The notes below the pieces were generated by a model. It was not told where the DNA came from. It saw nothing but the letters and a program-made list of their open reading frames with translations, and searched no databases. This document shows, piece by piece, positions 28,453 through 39,868 of a stretch of 64,000 nt of DNA. Numbering within the stretch: the stretch's first letter is position 1; each line of letters opens with the position of its first letter. A program made the translations under genes and the position numbers. This DNA is from Actinomycetes bacterium (lineage in GTDB: Bacteria > Actinomycetota > Acidimicrobiia > Acidimicrobiales > Acidimicrobiaceae), in contig JAKCDL010000003.1 in assembly GCA_021841935.1 (NCBI GenBank), forward strand, positions 124,001-188,000. Reading direction: 5' to 3'.

Positions 28453-29282
28453 GGTTTTGGTGGCAGCCAATTCAGGATATCTACAAATTGAAGGTTTCCA
28501 ACGGGAGCGAGCGGGTCAAGGAGTACCTGTTCTTGCAATCCTCCCGGTGGAGTAAAGGCCGACCTCACGCGACCAACCGGAATACCTGCCGGAAAGATCT
28601 CCCCGGAGAGACCCGACGTAAAAACAACCTGACCCTTAGAAAGCACCGTACCGGGATCCACAAGTTGAACGTTCAACGGCGCAGAGCTTCCTTCTCCAAC
28701 CGCAAGACCAACGCCTGCGGCATTTGAGAACCTTACACCTGCGGCAAAATTTGGATCCGTAACTAGTAACACAGTGGAGGAGAAGTTCGCAACTTGAATC
28801 ACGCGTCCTACTAGACCAAGATCAGTCACAACAGGGTTACCCACTTGGATTCCGTTGGACTTTCCTTTATCGACCTCAATGCTTATCTGAACGTTGCTTG
28901 GGGTATACGATATGACCTGAGCTGTTGTCGTCCCAATTCCCTTCAGGTACGTCAATTTAAGCTCTTTGGATAGCGTAGCCAACTCAGCTTGTGCATATTG
29001 GTTTGAGATGGCGCTTCCCTTAAGGGAATCTATCTCTTGTTGTAACCTTGCGTTTTGACTCTTCAGGTTCGAGTAATTGAAGGCTCCAGCCACAACGTTG
29101 TATACGGGGTTGAAGACCGTGGTAACGCCTTGACGAATAGGGGTTACCAGGTCACGAACGTATCCCCTTGCGCTGTTAACGAATGGAGGAACCTTTTTGT
29201 AGGTGACCGAGATCATGGATACGGAGACCAATATCAAAAGTACTAAGGTTACTCGAGGTCGCCTAAAAATTGAATTACTCAC
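28449..29282 (-). CDS. mreC: Rod shape-determining protein MreC
   Basis: Bitopic membrane protein: an N-terminal segment near residues 9-27, a coiled coil (about residues 70-100), then the beta-rich MreC core with GVRFSNAAGVGLAVGEG and the VFTSGLSGEIFPAGIPVG block. It activates PBP2 in the elongasome. The GTG start lies 17 bases after mreB. It is 277 residues. Confidence 0.95.
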   Translation of the reverse strand: MSNSIFRRPRVTLVLLILVSVSMISVTYKKVPPFVNSARGYVRDLVTPIRQGVTTVFNPVYNVVAGAFNYSNLKSQNARLQQEIDSLKGSAISNQYAQAELATLSKELKLTYLKGIGTTTAQVISYTPSNVQISIEVDKGKSNGIQVGNPVVTDLGLVGRVIQVANFSSTVLLVTDPNFAAGVRFSNAAGVGLAVGEGSSAPLNVQLVDPGTVLSKGQVVFTSGLSGEIFPAGIPVGRVRSAFTPPGGLQEQVLLDPLAPVGNLQFVDILNWLPPKP

Positions 29283-29299
29283 TATCCGGCGATAGCTCC

Positions 29300-30370
<1,071 letters not shown>

Positions 30371-30404
30371 TCACTGAAAACTTGTGCCAGACGATAAGAT
30401 CAAC

Positions 30405-30455
30405 AAAAGTGAATTCGCCACCTACTAAGCAATAAAGTCTAGTAGCGAACTCACT
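30405..30455 (-). terminator. Terminator after ndk
   Basis: On the minus strand an imperfect stem (11 paired bases with one mismatch, a 3-base bulge, then five more pairs) spans 30409-30455 and is followed by TTTTGTT. It lies between ndk and mreB, so the mre genes probably have their own promoter in the remaining 75 bases. Confidence 0.65.
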
Positions 30456-30476
30456 CTTGTCTCTACTTCAAATGCA

Positions 30477-30884
30477 CTACCTGGAAGGGAAGAAGTTCGC
30501 TAATTCACGAGCGGCCGATTCTGCACTATCTGAACCGTGGACGAGGTTTGCTGAAATTGAATTTGCGAGATCGCCTCGAATAGTTCCTGGGGCTGCCGAT
30601 GCTGGATTTGTCGAGCCCATAATCTTTCGGACTATTTCCCAAGTATTTTCTGGCCCAGTAACTTCGCAAACTACTACCGGCGAACGAGTAATAAATTCGA
30701 TCAACTCACCAAAGAAACTCTTGCCCTCATGCTCGGCATAGTGAGCCTTCGCAGTTGCCTCATCGACCACCCTCATTTCGATGCGGGAAAACTTCAAACC
30801 TGTTATCTCAATACGACGAATGATCTCACCTACGAGACCTCGTTCGACGGCATCGGGCTTACACATAAAAAAAGTAGAGTTCAT
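30477..30884 (-). CDS. ndk: Nucleoside-diphosphate kinase
   Basis: Transfers the terminal phosphate between nucleoside triphosphates and diphosphates through a phospho-histidine. The N-terminal FFMCKPDAVERGLVGEII and the active-site NLVHGSDS (His near residue 117) are present. The 135 residues are standard. It lies 56 bases after folC, as in the streptomycete order folC-ndk-mreB. Confidence 0.98.
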   Translation of the reverse strand: MNSTFFMCKPDAVERGLVGEIIRRIEITGLKFSRIEMRVVDEATAKAHYAEHEGKSFFGELIEFITRSPVVVCEVTGPENTWEIVRKIMGSTNPASAAPGTIRGDLANSISANLVHGSDSAESAARELANFFPSR

Positions 30885-30940
30885 AGACCATACATCATAG
30901 GGGCGATGCGGTGATACGAGTTTAATTGACTCTGGCTAGA

Positions 30941-32227
30941 TCAGTTTTCGAGGTAGTACCGAGCATCGGCTAGACCCCTAAATGAGCCGGTAACCGCAAC
31001 AAATCCATCGCTACCCGCGAAAGCAACAGCCTCTTCAAGTGCAGCCGGGATATTTTCGGCAACCCCAAATTTATACCCCGAAAAACGAGCGATTTCGACC
31101 AACGTTTCGACCGATGTCGATGCCTCTAGGTTGGTCGTAGTTAGAACAAAGTAGTCAAATGCTTCGGACAAAACCTCTAAAATCTGAGCACTTTGCTTTT
31201 GCTCCAAAGTGGATATCACGGCCACATATCGAGCAAAACCGCCAAAGTCTTCTTTTACAACGCTAGTTAGCGCTTCGACGGCCTCACGATTGTGTGCCCC
31301 ATCGAGAACTACGACTGGCTCTTTAGAGGCAACCTCGATTCGTCCGGGCATGTAAAAACTAGAACATGCCTCATTGACTACCTCTGGACTAACTGATTTG
31401 CGCTCCAACTCCTCAACGGCTGATACTGCAATAACAGCGTTAACCGCCTGATGAAGGCCATATGCAGAAAGGAAGACATCCGAGAAATACGAACGCCGTG
31501 TCCTAAAGTCGATCACTTGGCCGCCAAGCGCCGCTGATCGGCCTTGCAATGAGATGTCAACTCCGAAACGAGACATTGAAGAAGATTTACGCATCTGAAT
31601 CACTTCGAAGATTGGATCATCCACTAAGCCGACTATCGCTGCAGAGCCTTCCTTTATGATTCCAGACTTATCGCGCGCGACGTCGATCAGTGTCGGGCCA
31701 ATCAACTCTAAATGATCATGGCCTACACTCGTTATAACGGCTACCTCGGCATCGAAGACGTTGGTGGCATCGAAGGTGCCGCCGATCCCGACTTCAATAA
31801 CCGCAACTTCAACACCCTCGGCGAAAAAAGCGCTGTAGGCAATTGCTGTCAACGCTTCAAACCAAGTCAAACTTAGACCGAGGTGTTCGGCCATCTCCCG
31901 AACGAGCAGGGTCTCTGACGCAAAGACTTCATCATCCAAGGAAATACCATCGATGCTTATTCGCTCGCTGAAGGAATTAACGTGCGGCGACTTGAAGACT
32001 CCCACTCTTCTTCCAAGAAGCGTCAGAACCTTTGCGCAAAGTGTTGCAACCGACCCTTTCCCATTAGTACCGGTGATGTGGATCATCTCGAAGGTTGACT
32101 TATCGACCCCAAGGCCATTAAGCAACTCACCGACCTGCCAATTCGTCGGGTCGGTGTCAAATCTTCTAGATTTCTCGAAGTTGTTAAGCGAATTTAGCCA
32201 ACCAATTGCATCGACGTAAGTCCACAA
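30941..32227 (-). CDS. folC: Folylpolyglutamate synthase / dihydrofolate synthase
   Basis: Mur-ligase-superfamily enzyme adding glutamates to folate. The ATP-binding ITGTNGKGSVA is near residue 51, with SPHVNSFSERI, VGHDHLELIG and DGAHNREAV in family order. It is 428 residues. The TTG start has TTAGGAG upstream and lies 23 bases after clpX. valS, usually found just before folC in actinobacteria, is absent here. Confidence 0.95.
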   Translation of the reverse strand: MWTYVDAIGWLNSLNNFEKSRRFDTDPTNWQVGELLNGLGVDKSTFEMIHITGTNGKGSVATLCAKVLTLLGRRVGVFKSPHVNSFSERISIDGISLDDEVFASETLLVREMAEHLGLSLTWFEALTAIAYSAFFAEGVEVAVIEVGIGGTFDATNVFDAEVAVITSVGHDHLELIGPTLIDVARDKSGIIKEGSAAIVGLVDDPIFEVIQMRKSSSMSRFGVDISLQGRSAALGGQVIDFRTRRSYFSDVFLSAYGLHQAVNAVIAVSAVEELERKSVSPEVVNEACSSFYMPGRIEVASKEPVVVLDGAHNREAVEALTSVVKEDFGGFARYVAVISTLEQKQSAQILEVLSEAFDYFVLTTTNLEASTSVETLVEIARFSGYKFGVAENIPAALEEAVAFAGSDGFVAVTGSFRGLADARYYLEN

Positions 32228-32250
32228 ATTATCTCCTAATTGGCGTTGCT

Positions 32251-33522
32251 CTATGAAGCACGCCTGCTACGCGGGGGCTTTTCGTCAGATTCCGTCCTTG
32301 GTATCAAAGTTGGTGCCGCCTTTTTAGCTACAACAGATGAATCGACCACGCACTTTATAACATCCTTACGGGAAGGAATCTCATACATGACATCCAATAA
32401 GACTTCTTCCAAAATCGCACGAAGTCCTCGTGCTCCAGTACCCCTCAGTAGAGCGAGGTCGGCTATCGCCTGTAGACCATCTTCGGTAACTTCTAGTTCA
32501 ACACCGTCCAATTCAAAAGTTCTCTTGAACTGCTTAACAAGTGCATTCTTAGGTTCGACCAAAATTTCAACTAAGGACTGACGATCTAAATTCGAAACCG
32601 CACCGATAATAGGAAGCCTCCCAATAAATTCGGGAATCAGTCCAAATTTCAAGAGGTCTTCAGGTAGCGCCTTTTGGAATATCTCTGACGAGTCTTCCAC
32701 CTTATCGTCAGCTTCAGCTCGAAAACCGATCGTCTTTTTTCCTACCCGCGATTCAATGATGCGCTCGATTCCCGCAAATGCCCCGCCAACGATAAACAGA
32801 ATATTCGTTGTGTCAATCTGAATAAACTCTTGATGCGGATGCTTTCTACCACCCTGAGGTGGCACTGAAGCAACCGTACCCTCAAGTATCTTCAAGAGAG
32901 CCTGTTGAACGCCTTCACCAGAGACGTCACGTGTAATTGAAGGGTTTTCAGCCTTCCTCGCAATCTTGTCGATCTCGTCGATGTAAATGATCCCCGTCTG
33001 GGCCTTTTTCACATCGAAGTCAGCCGCCTGAATCAGCTTAAGGAGAATGTTCTCAACGTCCTCGCCCACGTAGCCGGCTTCGGTCAAAGCAGTCGCATCA
33101 GCGATTGCGAAGGGGACATTGAGAAGTCTCGCCAGAGTCTGAGCCAAAAGAGTCTTACCACAACCGGTCGGTCCGAGTAGCAAAATATTCGACTTAGATA
33201 ACTCCACCTCTTTGTCGAGTGTGGCTCCTTGCTGCACTCGCTTGTAGTGGTTGTAAACAGCGACTGAAAGTATCTTCTTGGCGCGCTGTTGGCCGACTAC
33301 ATATTCGTCCAGGAACGACGTTATCTGCTGAGGAGTAGGGAGCTTATCGAGCTGAAACTCTTCACGCTCCCCGTCATCCTCGCTAATTATGTCAGTGCAA
33401 AGGCGGATACATTCATCACATATGTACACGTTCGGCCCAGCAATAAGCTTCCGAACCTGCTTTTGCGACATACCGCAGAAACTGCATTTCACAATTTCTT
33501 GGCCCTCTCCGTACCTTGTCAC
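32251..33522 (-). CDS. clpX: ATP-dependent Clp protease ATP-binding subunit ClpX
   Basis: AAA+ unfoldase feeding ClpP. The N-terminal zinc-binding domain (CSFCG and CDEC, residues 9-40) is complete. Walker [14 protein letters not shown] is near residue 115, Walker B IIYIDEID follows, and the IGF-type ClpP loop region is seen as KTIGFRAE. It is 423 residues. The GTG start has AAGGAGAG upstream. It is encoded after clpP on the same strand. Confidence 0.98.
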   Translation of the reverse strand: MTRYGEGQEIVKCSFCGMSQKQVRKLIAGPNVYICDECIRLCTDIISEDDGEREEFQLDKLPTPQQITSFLDEYVVGQQRAKKILSVAVYNHYKRVQQGATLDKEVELSKSNILLLGPTGCGKTLLAQTLARLLNVPFAIADATALTEAGYVGEDVENILLKLIQAADFDVKKAQTGIIYIDEIDKIARKAENPSITRDVSGEGVQQALLKILEGTVASVPPQGGRKHPHQEFIQIDTTNILFIVGGAFAGIERIIESRVGKKTIGFRAEADDKVEDSSEIFQKALPEDLLKFGLIPEFIGRLPIIGAVSNLDRQSLVEILVEPKNALVKQFKRTFELDGVELEVTEDGLQAIADLALLRGTGARGLRAILEEVLLDVMYEIPSRKDVIKCVVDSSVVAKKAAPTLIPRTESDEKPPRSRRAS

Positions 33523-33590
33523 TTACTCTCCTTCACCCAACATTTCCCTTATCGACGCTCTCGCCTTAAGGCGCGAGCACGAATTGGCGA

Positions 33591-34217
33591 CTAGGGGCTT
33601 ACTATCGACTTCTGCTCGATAAAGCTTCTCGAGGAGAGAACTTCATCGATAACGCCGTACTCCAGGGCACCTTGAGCATCAAGGATATAGTCCCTGTCGG
33701 TATCTGTAGCAATGCGAGAAACCTCTTGACCAGTATCAGCTGACAACATTTCGTTCAGCAAGTCTCGCATCCGAAGGATCTCTTTCGCTTGCAACTCGAT
33801 ATCAGTAGCCTGTCCACCCACGCCACCATAGGGCTGATGCAAGAGTACTCTTGCATGCGGCAGCGCATAGCGCTTTCCCTTTGTTCCTGCTGCTAGCAAC
33901 ACTGCTGCTGCCGAAGCGGCCTGACCAAAACAAAACGTTGAAACATCAGGACGTATGAACTTTATGGTGTCATAGATCGCAAACAGACCCGTGATATCGC
34001 CACCTGGTGAATTTATGTAGAGGTTGATGTCACGCTCTTGATCTTCATACTCGAGGAAAAGCAATTGAGCACAGATCAAATTTGCAACCGCGTCATCAAT
34101 TGGAGTCCCTAGGATGATGATCCTTTCACGAAGCAATCGGGAGTAAAGATCGTACGCTCGCTCGCCTCTGCTCGATGACTCAACGACCGTAGGTACTAGG
34201 TAGTTAAACGCTTGCAA
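33591..34217 (-). CDS. clpP: ATP-dependent Clp protease proteolytic subunit ClpP
   Basis: Serine peptidase with the catalytic Ser in [10 protein letters not shown], His in LLHQP and the Asp region in the TDRDYIL segment. It is 208 residues. The start is TTG, preceded by GAGGAGG. Most actinobacteria encode two tandem clpP genes at this site; only one is present here, so either a second copy lies elsewhere or the protease is a homo-tetradecamer. Confidence 0.97.
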   Translation of the reverse strand: MQAFNYLVPTVVESSSRGERAYDLYSRLLRERIIILGTPIDDAVANLICAQLLFLEYEDQERDINLYINSPGGDITGLFAIYDTIKFIRPDVSTFCFGQAASAAAVLLAAGTKGKRYALPHARVLLHQPYGGVGGQATDIELQAKEILRMRDLLNEMLSADTGQEVSRIATDTDRDYILDAQGALEYGVIDEVLSSRSFIEQKSIVSP

Positions 34218-34276
34218 AGCGCCTCCTCGTTGTATATAAATTTCAATCTCTAATGATAACGCTTAATGCTCTAAAA

Positions 34277-35653
34277 CTATTCTTCGGTCGATTCTGCCTC
34301 AACGATAACCGAATCATCGCCTTCTTCATCGTCGATCTCTACGTCGGCTGAGTCGATCTCACCGGTAACTTCTCCTCTTGAAAGCGCATTTCCCTTTGAG
34401 TCAACGAACGAAGCATGCTCAAACAACCAATCGATTGCGTTGCGCTTTGCGAGATTTGCCTTTACGGATACAAGCTGACCAGATGTCTTGAGACGCTCGA
34501 GCGCTTCCTCGACGGTTACTCCCCAAGAAGAGGCTATTGCATCTACTTCTTTATCAATCTGCTCTTGCGTCGCCTCTAATCCTTCAGCCGAGACTAGAGC
34601 TCTCAAAACTAGGTCTAGACGGCTCTCAATTATCGCTTCATTCGCAATTTGAGACGAGATCTGTTCAATGCTCGACCTCGTGAGTTCGAGGTACTTATTT
34701 AGCGACAGCCCCATAGCCTCAATTCGATGGCTGAGGTTATGAGAAATATTCTCGTACTCCATCTGAACCAAGCCTTCTGGAAGCACATTCAGCTCAGCAA
34801 CTTCAGCAAGCTTGTTTGCTACTACCGATCTCCAGCCATTGCGAAGATTGCTGACGTGGAAGGACTCCAAATTGTCACTGATGTCTTTCCGCAGCTCGTC
34901 CAGAGTCTCAAATTCAGAGACATCGCTCGCAAATGCATCGTTCAATTCAGCCTTCACGAGCGCTTGATGACCCTTGATCGAACCAGTAACCGTAGACTTC
35001 TCATCACCGTCACCGGCAACTTCGAATTCGAAGGAGTCCGCTACTTTTTTGCCCAGCACTGCATCTTTCAGCCCAGCAAAAGGCTCTGATGCACCGATTC
35101 GATAGACGTAATCGGTGTACTCTCCCTCAGATTCTCCAGCGACTGTAAAGTCCAACGTAACAACTGAACCTTCGGCGATCTCGCCATCGGAGTCTTCGAG
35201 AGTTCCCAGAGCTTCACGTAAACGCTCGATTTGAGCCTCAACATCTTCGTCACTTGGGCTAGAGGATGGAAATTCGAAGGTTAGATCGCCATAGGCATCA
35301 AGACGCACATCTGGGCGAACCGTAACGGTAACCTCTATCTGAACGTCGCCCTCTTCCTCGCCCTTTAAAACTTTCAGTGATGGCGTCGCAATCGGTTCTA
35401 CTTCATTCTCAACGATTGCCAAGTCGCCCCACCTAGGAGCGTTGTCATTGATGGCTTCAAGTCGAGCAAAACCGGTACCAAGTTTGGACTCCAAAACACG
35501 GCGAGGCGCCTTTCCAGGTCGAAACCCTGGGATTCGTGCTTGTCGTGCAACTTTGACATAAGCACGTTCTATATCGGCTGCAAGTTCCTCTTCCGCAACT
35601 TCAACGAGAAGTTTTACTTGTCCATTTTCTTTTTGATCGATTTTTGATTGCAT
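34277..35653 (-). CDS. tig: Trigger factor
   Basis: Ribosome-associated chaperone. The N-terminal ribosome-binding domain carries GFRPGKAPRRVLE (residues 43-55), a central FKBP-like prolyl isomerase domain follows (about residues 150-240), and a helical chaperone domain with an acidic tail rich in Asp and Glu ends the protein. It is 458 residues. It is the first gene of tig-clpP-clpX, as in many bacteria. Confidence 0.96.
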   Translation of the reverse strand: MQSKIDQKENGQVKLLVEVAEEELAADIERAYVKVARQARIPGFRPGKAPRRVLESKLGTGFARLEAINDNAPRWGDLAIVENEVEPIATPSLKVLKGEEEGDVQIEVTVTVRPDVRLDAYGDLTFEFPSSSPSDEDVEAQIERLREALGTLEDSDGEIAEGSVVTLDFTVAGESEGEYTDYVYRIGASEPFAGLKDAVLGKKVADSFEFEVAGDGDEKSTVTGSIKGHQALVKAELNDAFASDVSEFETLDELRKDISDNLESFHVSNLRNGWRSVVANKLAEVAELNVLPEGLVQMEYENISHNLSHRIEAMGLSLNKYLELTRSSIEQISSQIANEAIIESRLDLVLRALVSAEGLEATQEQIDKEVDAIASSWGVTVEEALERLKTSGQLVSVKANLAKRNAIDWLFEHASFVDSKGNALSRGEVTGEIDSADVEIDDEEGDDSVIVEAESTEE

Positions 35654-35861
35654 ACCCTATCCAAACTAGCAGCCAAAGTCGATCACGCTTCGCACCAATT
35701 TAGCGTCAAATGGCTCGATTTACTCATTGTCGCAACCGCCTGACCGATATATTCAACTCTTCATCGAACAAAAGCAACCTCGAACATCTATTAGAATAAG
35801 TAATGACTTACGTATCTTTTGCGATGTAATCCGAAACTACAGTTATACAAAGGCAGTAAAA

Positions 35862-36206
35862 ATGACTTCAGAGGATATTCCCGAGATTAATCCACTTCAA
35901 GCGTACGAAGCAATCTCAAATGGAACACCTATCGTCGACGTACGTGAAGCTGATGAGTTTGATGCTGGACATATCGCAGATGCGATCTCATTGCCACTCT
36001 CTACTATTAGCGAATCCTACAGAGAAATGTCTCTACCAGAAACCTTGATTATCAACTGCAGATCTGGTGCAAGGTCCGCGCGGGCCACTGAATTTCTTCG
36101 AAGCATTGGCTACAACGCTTACAACCTTACAGGTGGCGTTATTGCATGGACCCACGCAGGCTTACCGATTGAAACATCCGACGGAAGACCTCCCGTAATT
36201 GCATGA
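35862..36206 (+). CDS. Single-domain rhodanese
   Basis: A 114-residue rhodanese-fold protein. The active-site loop is CRSGARS (Cys near residue 67), preceded by VDVREADEFDAGHI and followed by GGVIAWTHAGLP. It is likely a cytoplasmic sulfur carrier or sulfurtransferase; the partner is unknown. The start chosen is ATG at 35862; a TTG 45 codons upstream gives an extension with no domain character. The 208-base region before it holds no other gene. Confidence 0.9.
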   Translation: MTSEDIPEINPLQAYEAISNGTPIVDVREADEFDAGHIADAISLPLSTISESYREMSLPETLIINCRSGARSARATEFLRSIGYNAYNLTGGVIAWTHAGLPIETSDGRPPVIA

Positions 36207-36225
36207 AAACGGGAGAGAACAGTCG

Positions 36226-36942
36226 CTATTCGCCCAAATAGGCCTTCCGTATCGAATCGTCGTCTAGTAGTTCTTTGGCGTCAGCACTTCTCGTCACACT
36301 TCCGGTCTCCAGAACGTATGCTCGGTTCGAAATAGACAAGGCCTTGGTTGCATTTTGCTCCACGACCAAAATTGTCGTACCCTGTCGATTTATCTCCTGA
36401 ATGATATCAAAGATCTGCGAGACCAACATCGGCGCCAACCCCATCGACGGTTCGTCGAGAAGGAGTAGCTCGGGGGAAGACATTAGTGCGCGTCCAATGG
36501 CAAGCATCTGTTGTTCGCCACCCGACATCGTGCCAGCGATCTGTTTTCTCCGCTCGTTCAAACGCGGAAACAGATCAAATACTCGGTCAAAATCCTCTTT
36601 TACCTTACCCGACTCACTCTTCTTGCGAGAGTAGGCTCCCATCTCAAGATTCTCAACGACAGTCATTCCCGGGAAGACACCCCTACCTTCTGGAGCTTGA
36701 CAGAGGCCAAGGTGAACCCGTTTGTGTCCCACCATATTCGTAATATCCTCACCTTTGAAGGTGATTGAGCCCGAATGCACTTTTCTGAGGCCTGATATCG
36801 TCTTCAAAGTAGTGGTCTTTCCGGCTCCATTCGCGCCGATCAGGGAGACAATTTCGCCCGAATTCACCGATACACTTATCCCACGCAGGGCCTGTATCTT
36901 ACCATAGAAGACTTCTAGGTCCTTAATTTCAAGAAGCTGCAT
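36226..36942 (-). CDS. livF: Branched-chain amino acid ABC transporter ATP-binding protein LivF
   Basis: ABC ATPase of 238 residues: Walker A GANGAGKTTT near residue 36, signature MSGGEQQML, Walker B LLLLDEPSMGL. The short length and this subtype fit LivF. The ATG overlaps the end of livG by 14 bases. It is the last gene of livJ-livH-livM-livG-livF. Substrates are probably branched-chain amino acids, but amides and urea are also carried by this family. Confidence 0.94.
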   Translation of the reverse strand: MQLLEIKDLEVFYGKIQALRGISVSVNSGEIVSLIGANGAGKTTTLKTISGLRKVHSGSITFKGEDITNMVGHKRVHLGLCQAPEGRGVFPGMTVVENLEMGAYSRKKSESGKVKEDFDRVFDLFPRLNERRKQIAGTMSGGEQQMLAIGRALMSSPELLLLDEPSMGLAPMLVSQIFDIIQEINRQGTTILVVEQNATKALSISNRAYVLETGSVTRSADAKELLDDDSIRKAYLGE

Positions 36943-37726
36943 CTTCGGCTCCTAGGTACGCCACAATAACCGCTGGATTTTCTCTTACCTCTTCTGGCAA
37001 CCCATCAGCAATTTTTTTACCAAAGTCAAGGACAACAATTCGATCTGAGATCTTCATGACCAACCCCATGTCATGCTCGATCAATATCACGGAAACCCCG
37101 GAATCTCTAATCTTTAGGATTAGCCGTTGAAGGTCAACCTTCTCGGCAGGATTCATTCCAGCAGCAGGCTCATCCAAAAGAATAAGTTGAGGCTTAGTTG
37201 CAAGTGCCCTCGCTATCTCAAGACGCCTTTGATCGCCATATGATAGACCCGCAGCCTCTCGCCCTAACGGTGCATTCATCCCGACGAAACTAAGAGCATC
37301 GAGAGCGCTTTGCCTAGACGCCTCCTCTTCTCGGCGCTGGCGAGGTGTCTTGAACATCGCTCCGAAGACAGTCGACTTTGAGCCTGCGTCTCCACCTATC
37401 ATCGCGTTTTCAAGGACAGTCATGTTAGGAAATAGCCGAATGTTTTGAAAAGTTCTCGCTAGCCCCAATCGAGTAATTTGATGCGGCTTTAATCCGGCCA
37501 AGGGACGACCCGCAAAACTAATATCACCCTCTGTAGGAGTGTACACACCTGTCACAGTATTAAAAACAGTGGTCTTTCCGGCGCCGTTAGGACCAATTAC
37601 CGCAAGTATTTCCCCCACTTTAGCCTCAAAGCTAACTTGATTTACCGCGACCACGCCGCCAAATCTGACGAGGACCGAGTTCAATGACAGCAAAGTCGCA
37701 CCCAAGGGTAGATCACCTTTTGACAT
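36929..37726 (-). CDS. livG: Branched-chain amino acid ABC transporter ATP-binding protein LivG
   Basis: ABC ATPase of 265 residues: Walker A GPNGAGKTTVFN near residue 43, the LivG-type LARTFQNIRLF Q-loop, LSYGDQRRLEIARAL and LILLDEPAAGMNP. Partner of LivF in powering the LivHM channel. It lies four bases after livM and overlaps livF. Confidence 0.94.
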   Translation of the reverse strand: MSKGDLPLGATLLSLNSVLVRFGGVVAVNQVSFEAKVGEILAVIGPNGAGKTTVFNTVTGVYTPTEGDISFAGRPLAGLKPHQITRLGLARTFQNIRLFPNMTVLENAMIGGDAGSKSTVFGAMFKTPRQRREEEASRQSALDALSFVGMNAPLGREAAGLSYGDQRRLEIARALATKPQLILLDEPAAGMNPAEKVDLQRLILKIRDSGVSVILIEHDMGLVMKISDRIVVLDFGKKIADGLPEEVRENPAVIVAYLGAEDAAS

Positions 37727-37730
37727 CTAC

Positions 37731-38876
37731 CTACTCCTTCTCATCTTCGTCATCTTCGAACTGACCACTTTGTATCTCCCCACCTAGCGGTTGTCCTCCG
37801 CCGATGCCGTGCGCAAATTCACTCGCTCGACGTCGCGCGGGAAGCAAGCCGCCGGGACGAAATATCATCATGATTACAAGCATTGCACCAAAGAACAAAA
37901 TTCGGTAGTTTGCCAATCCTCGGAATCTTTCAGGGAGCCAAGCAACTAAAAATGCCCCCAGAATCACCCCTGCGCGATTCCCCGAACCACCAAGAACAAC
38001 GCATACCAAAATCAAAACTGATAGCAGTAGCGGGTAGTTTTCAGGGGTAATTGCAATCACCTTTGCCGCGTAGACGACGCCTGAAAGGCCACCGACACTC
38101 GCACCAATTGCGAATGCCCATATCTTGAAGGTAAAGGTAGGAACACCCATGATCTCTGCCGCGTCTTCATCTTCTCGAAGTGCAACCCAACCACGGCCTA
38201 CCCGTGAGTTTTCAAGCCTGATCGAAAAGAACAAAACTAGAGCGATCATTACTACTTCAAGGTAGTAGTAGGGACGTGGATCCAAAACTCCATAAGTTAG
38301 AAACGAGAGAGTACCAACAGATGGCGGGTGCGGGATTCCAGAGATTCCAGTTGGGCCACCCGTAACAGTTAGGTTGTTGACCACTCGTTGAATTATCTCA
38401 CCGAATCCAAGCGTCACAATCGCCAAATAGTCGCCACGCAACCGCAATGTTGGAGCTCCCAAAATAACCCCTGATAGGGCGGCAGCTGCGATGCCTACCG
38501 GCAGGATCTCCCAGAAAGACCAGTTGTAGTTCACTCCAAGAACCGCCATGGTGTACCCACCAATAGCGAAGAAGGCGACATATCCAAGGTCAAGCATTCC
38601 CGCCAACCCGACCACTACGTTTAGGCCCAACGCAAGCAGTATATAGGAGCCGATCGGATAAAAGAGAATCGTTGGCCAATCCGACTGGGGCGCCATAATA
38701 TTGCCAATAGATTGCGCCGGCAAAAGCATCGCGAGCGCAATCAAAACGACATACCCTAGAACGCGAAGCGGGAAGGGTAGGTTGCGCCACCGCAGTCGAA
38801 GGTTGTCATTCGCTTTTTGAATAGGGGCCTTAGCACTGCGATATCTATGTGTTATTCCTGATGTACTCATTGACAT
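37731..38876 (-). CDS. livM: Branched-chain amino acid ABC transporter permease LivM
   Basis: Membrane permease with about ten hydrophobic segments and the LivM core GLAGMLDLGYVAFFAIGGYT, followed by LRLRGDYLAIVTLGFGEI. The C-terminus ends in an acidic tail. The start chosen is ATG at 38876, preceded by TTTGGAGTAGAT; the frame reaches 16 codons further into livH. It is about 381 residues, with a basic N-terminal extension before the first membrane segment. Confidence 0.93.
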   Translation of the reverse strand: MSMSTSGITHRYRSAKAPIQKANDNLRLRWRNLPFPLRVLGYVVLIALAMLLPAQSIGNIMAPQSDWPTILFYPIGSYILLALGLNVVVGLAGMLDLGYVAFFAIGGYTMAVLGVNYNWSFWEILPVGIAAAALSGVILGAPTLRLRGDYLAIVTLGFGEIIQRVVNNLTVTGGPTGISGIPHPPSVGTLSFLTYGVLDPRPYYYLEVVMIALVLFFSIRLENSRVGRGWVALREDEDAAEIMGVPTFTFKIWAFAIGASVGGLSGVVYAAKVIAITPENYPLLLSVLILVCVVLGGSGNRAGVILGAFLVAWLPERFRGLANYRILFFGAMLVIMMIFRPGGLLPARRRASEFAHGIGGGQPLGGEIQSGQFEDDEDEKE

Positions 38877-38892
38877 ATCTACTCCAAAAACC

Positions 38893-39828
38893 TTATGCCT
38901 TGGCTCTTTGAAGTGATTCGCCAAGAATTCCTGTAGGACGGAAAAGAAGTACTAAAACCAGCACAGAGAATGATACGACGTCGACCCACTGAGCATGGAA
39001 AATAGCACCGCCAAAAGTCTCAACCAGCCCCAAGACGAAGCCTCCTAGCAAGGCACCTCGAATGTTACCGATACCCCCAAGAACCGCTGCCGTAAATCCC
39101 TTAATTCCGATAACGAAGCCGATATTGTACTGAGTTACCTCATAGAACATGCCATAGAGCATCGCGGCAACCCCCGCCATCGCTCCACCGAGCAGGAAGG
39201 TCAACGTTACGATGCGGTCGATGTTTACTCCCATGAGGACCGCCGTTGAAGAATCCTGTGCTACGGCTCTGATACCCCTTCCGAGGCGCGTACCGTTTAC
39301 GAATCGGTCCAAGACAAACATCATCACAAGGGCGACAACTACAACCACGACCTTATCGAGTCGAATCTCACCCTCGCCAATGCGGAAAAGAACGGTTTTG
39401 TTCAATATCCGCGGAAATGGGATGAGGTCTCGCCCGTACCTGAGGGCATACACCTCTTGCAAGAAGAATGAAACACCGATGGCTGAAATCAAGTTTGCCA
39501 GTGACGACGAATTGCGCTTTCGCAGTGGCCGATACGCAATTCTCTCCACCAAAACAGCCGTGATCGACGAGCCAGCCATTGCAGCGATGGTAATGATCAA
39601 AAAGACACCGACTATCGCCAATCCCGTAGGAGTCTTAGTAATCCCAAGGGCATGCAAGGTAAAAAGACTCGCAAAGGTACCAACCATGAATACTTCAGAG
39701 TGCGCAAAATTAATCAGCCGGAGAACACCATAAACCAAGGTGTAACCAAGTGCCATTAGTGCATAAATCGCACCCGTAGTAATTCCATCAATAATTGACG
39801 GAGGGACCTGCACCAAAAAATTATGCAA
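38893..39828 (-). CDS. livH: Branched-chain amino acid ABC transporter permease LivH
   Basis: Membrane permease of 311 residues with the LivH N-terminal pattern GAIYALMALGYTLVYGVLRLINFAH and GFTAAVLGGIGNIRGALLGG. The TTG start is preceded by GGGGTGTTAG. It lies 126 bases after livJ; this gap holds a three-armed repeat that may set the ratio of binding protein to permease. Confidence 0.94.
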   Translation of the reverse strand: MHNFLVQVPPSIIDGITTGAIYALMALGYTLVYGVLRLINFAHSEVFMVGTFASLFTLHALGITKTPTGLAIVGVFLIITIAAMAGSSITAVLVERIAYRPLRKRNSSSLANLISAIGVSFFLQEVYALRYGRDLIPFPRILNKTVLFRIGEGEIRLDKVVVVVVALVMMFVLDRFVNGTRLGRGIRAVAQDSSTAVLMGVNIDRIVTLTFLLGGAMAGVAAMLYGMFYEVTQYNIGFVIGIKGFTAAVLGGIGNIRGALLGGFVLGLVETFGGAIFHAQWVDVVSFSVLVLVLLFRPTGILGESLQRAKA

Positions 39829-39868
39829 CTAACACCCCAACCTAATTTTCACTGCAACACGTTGCAAA

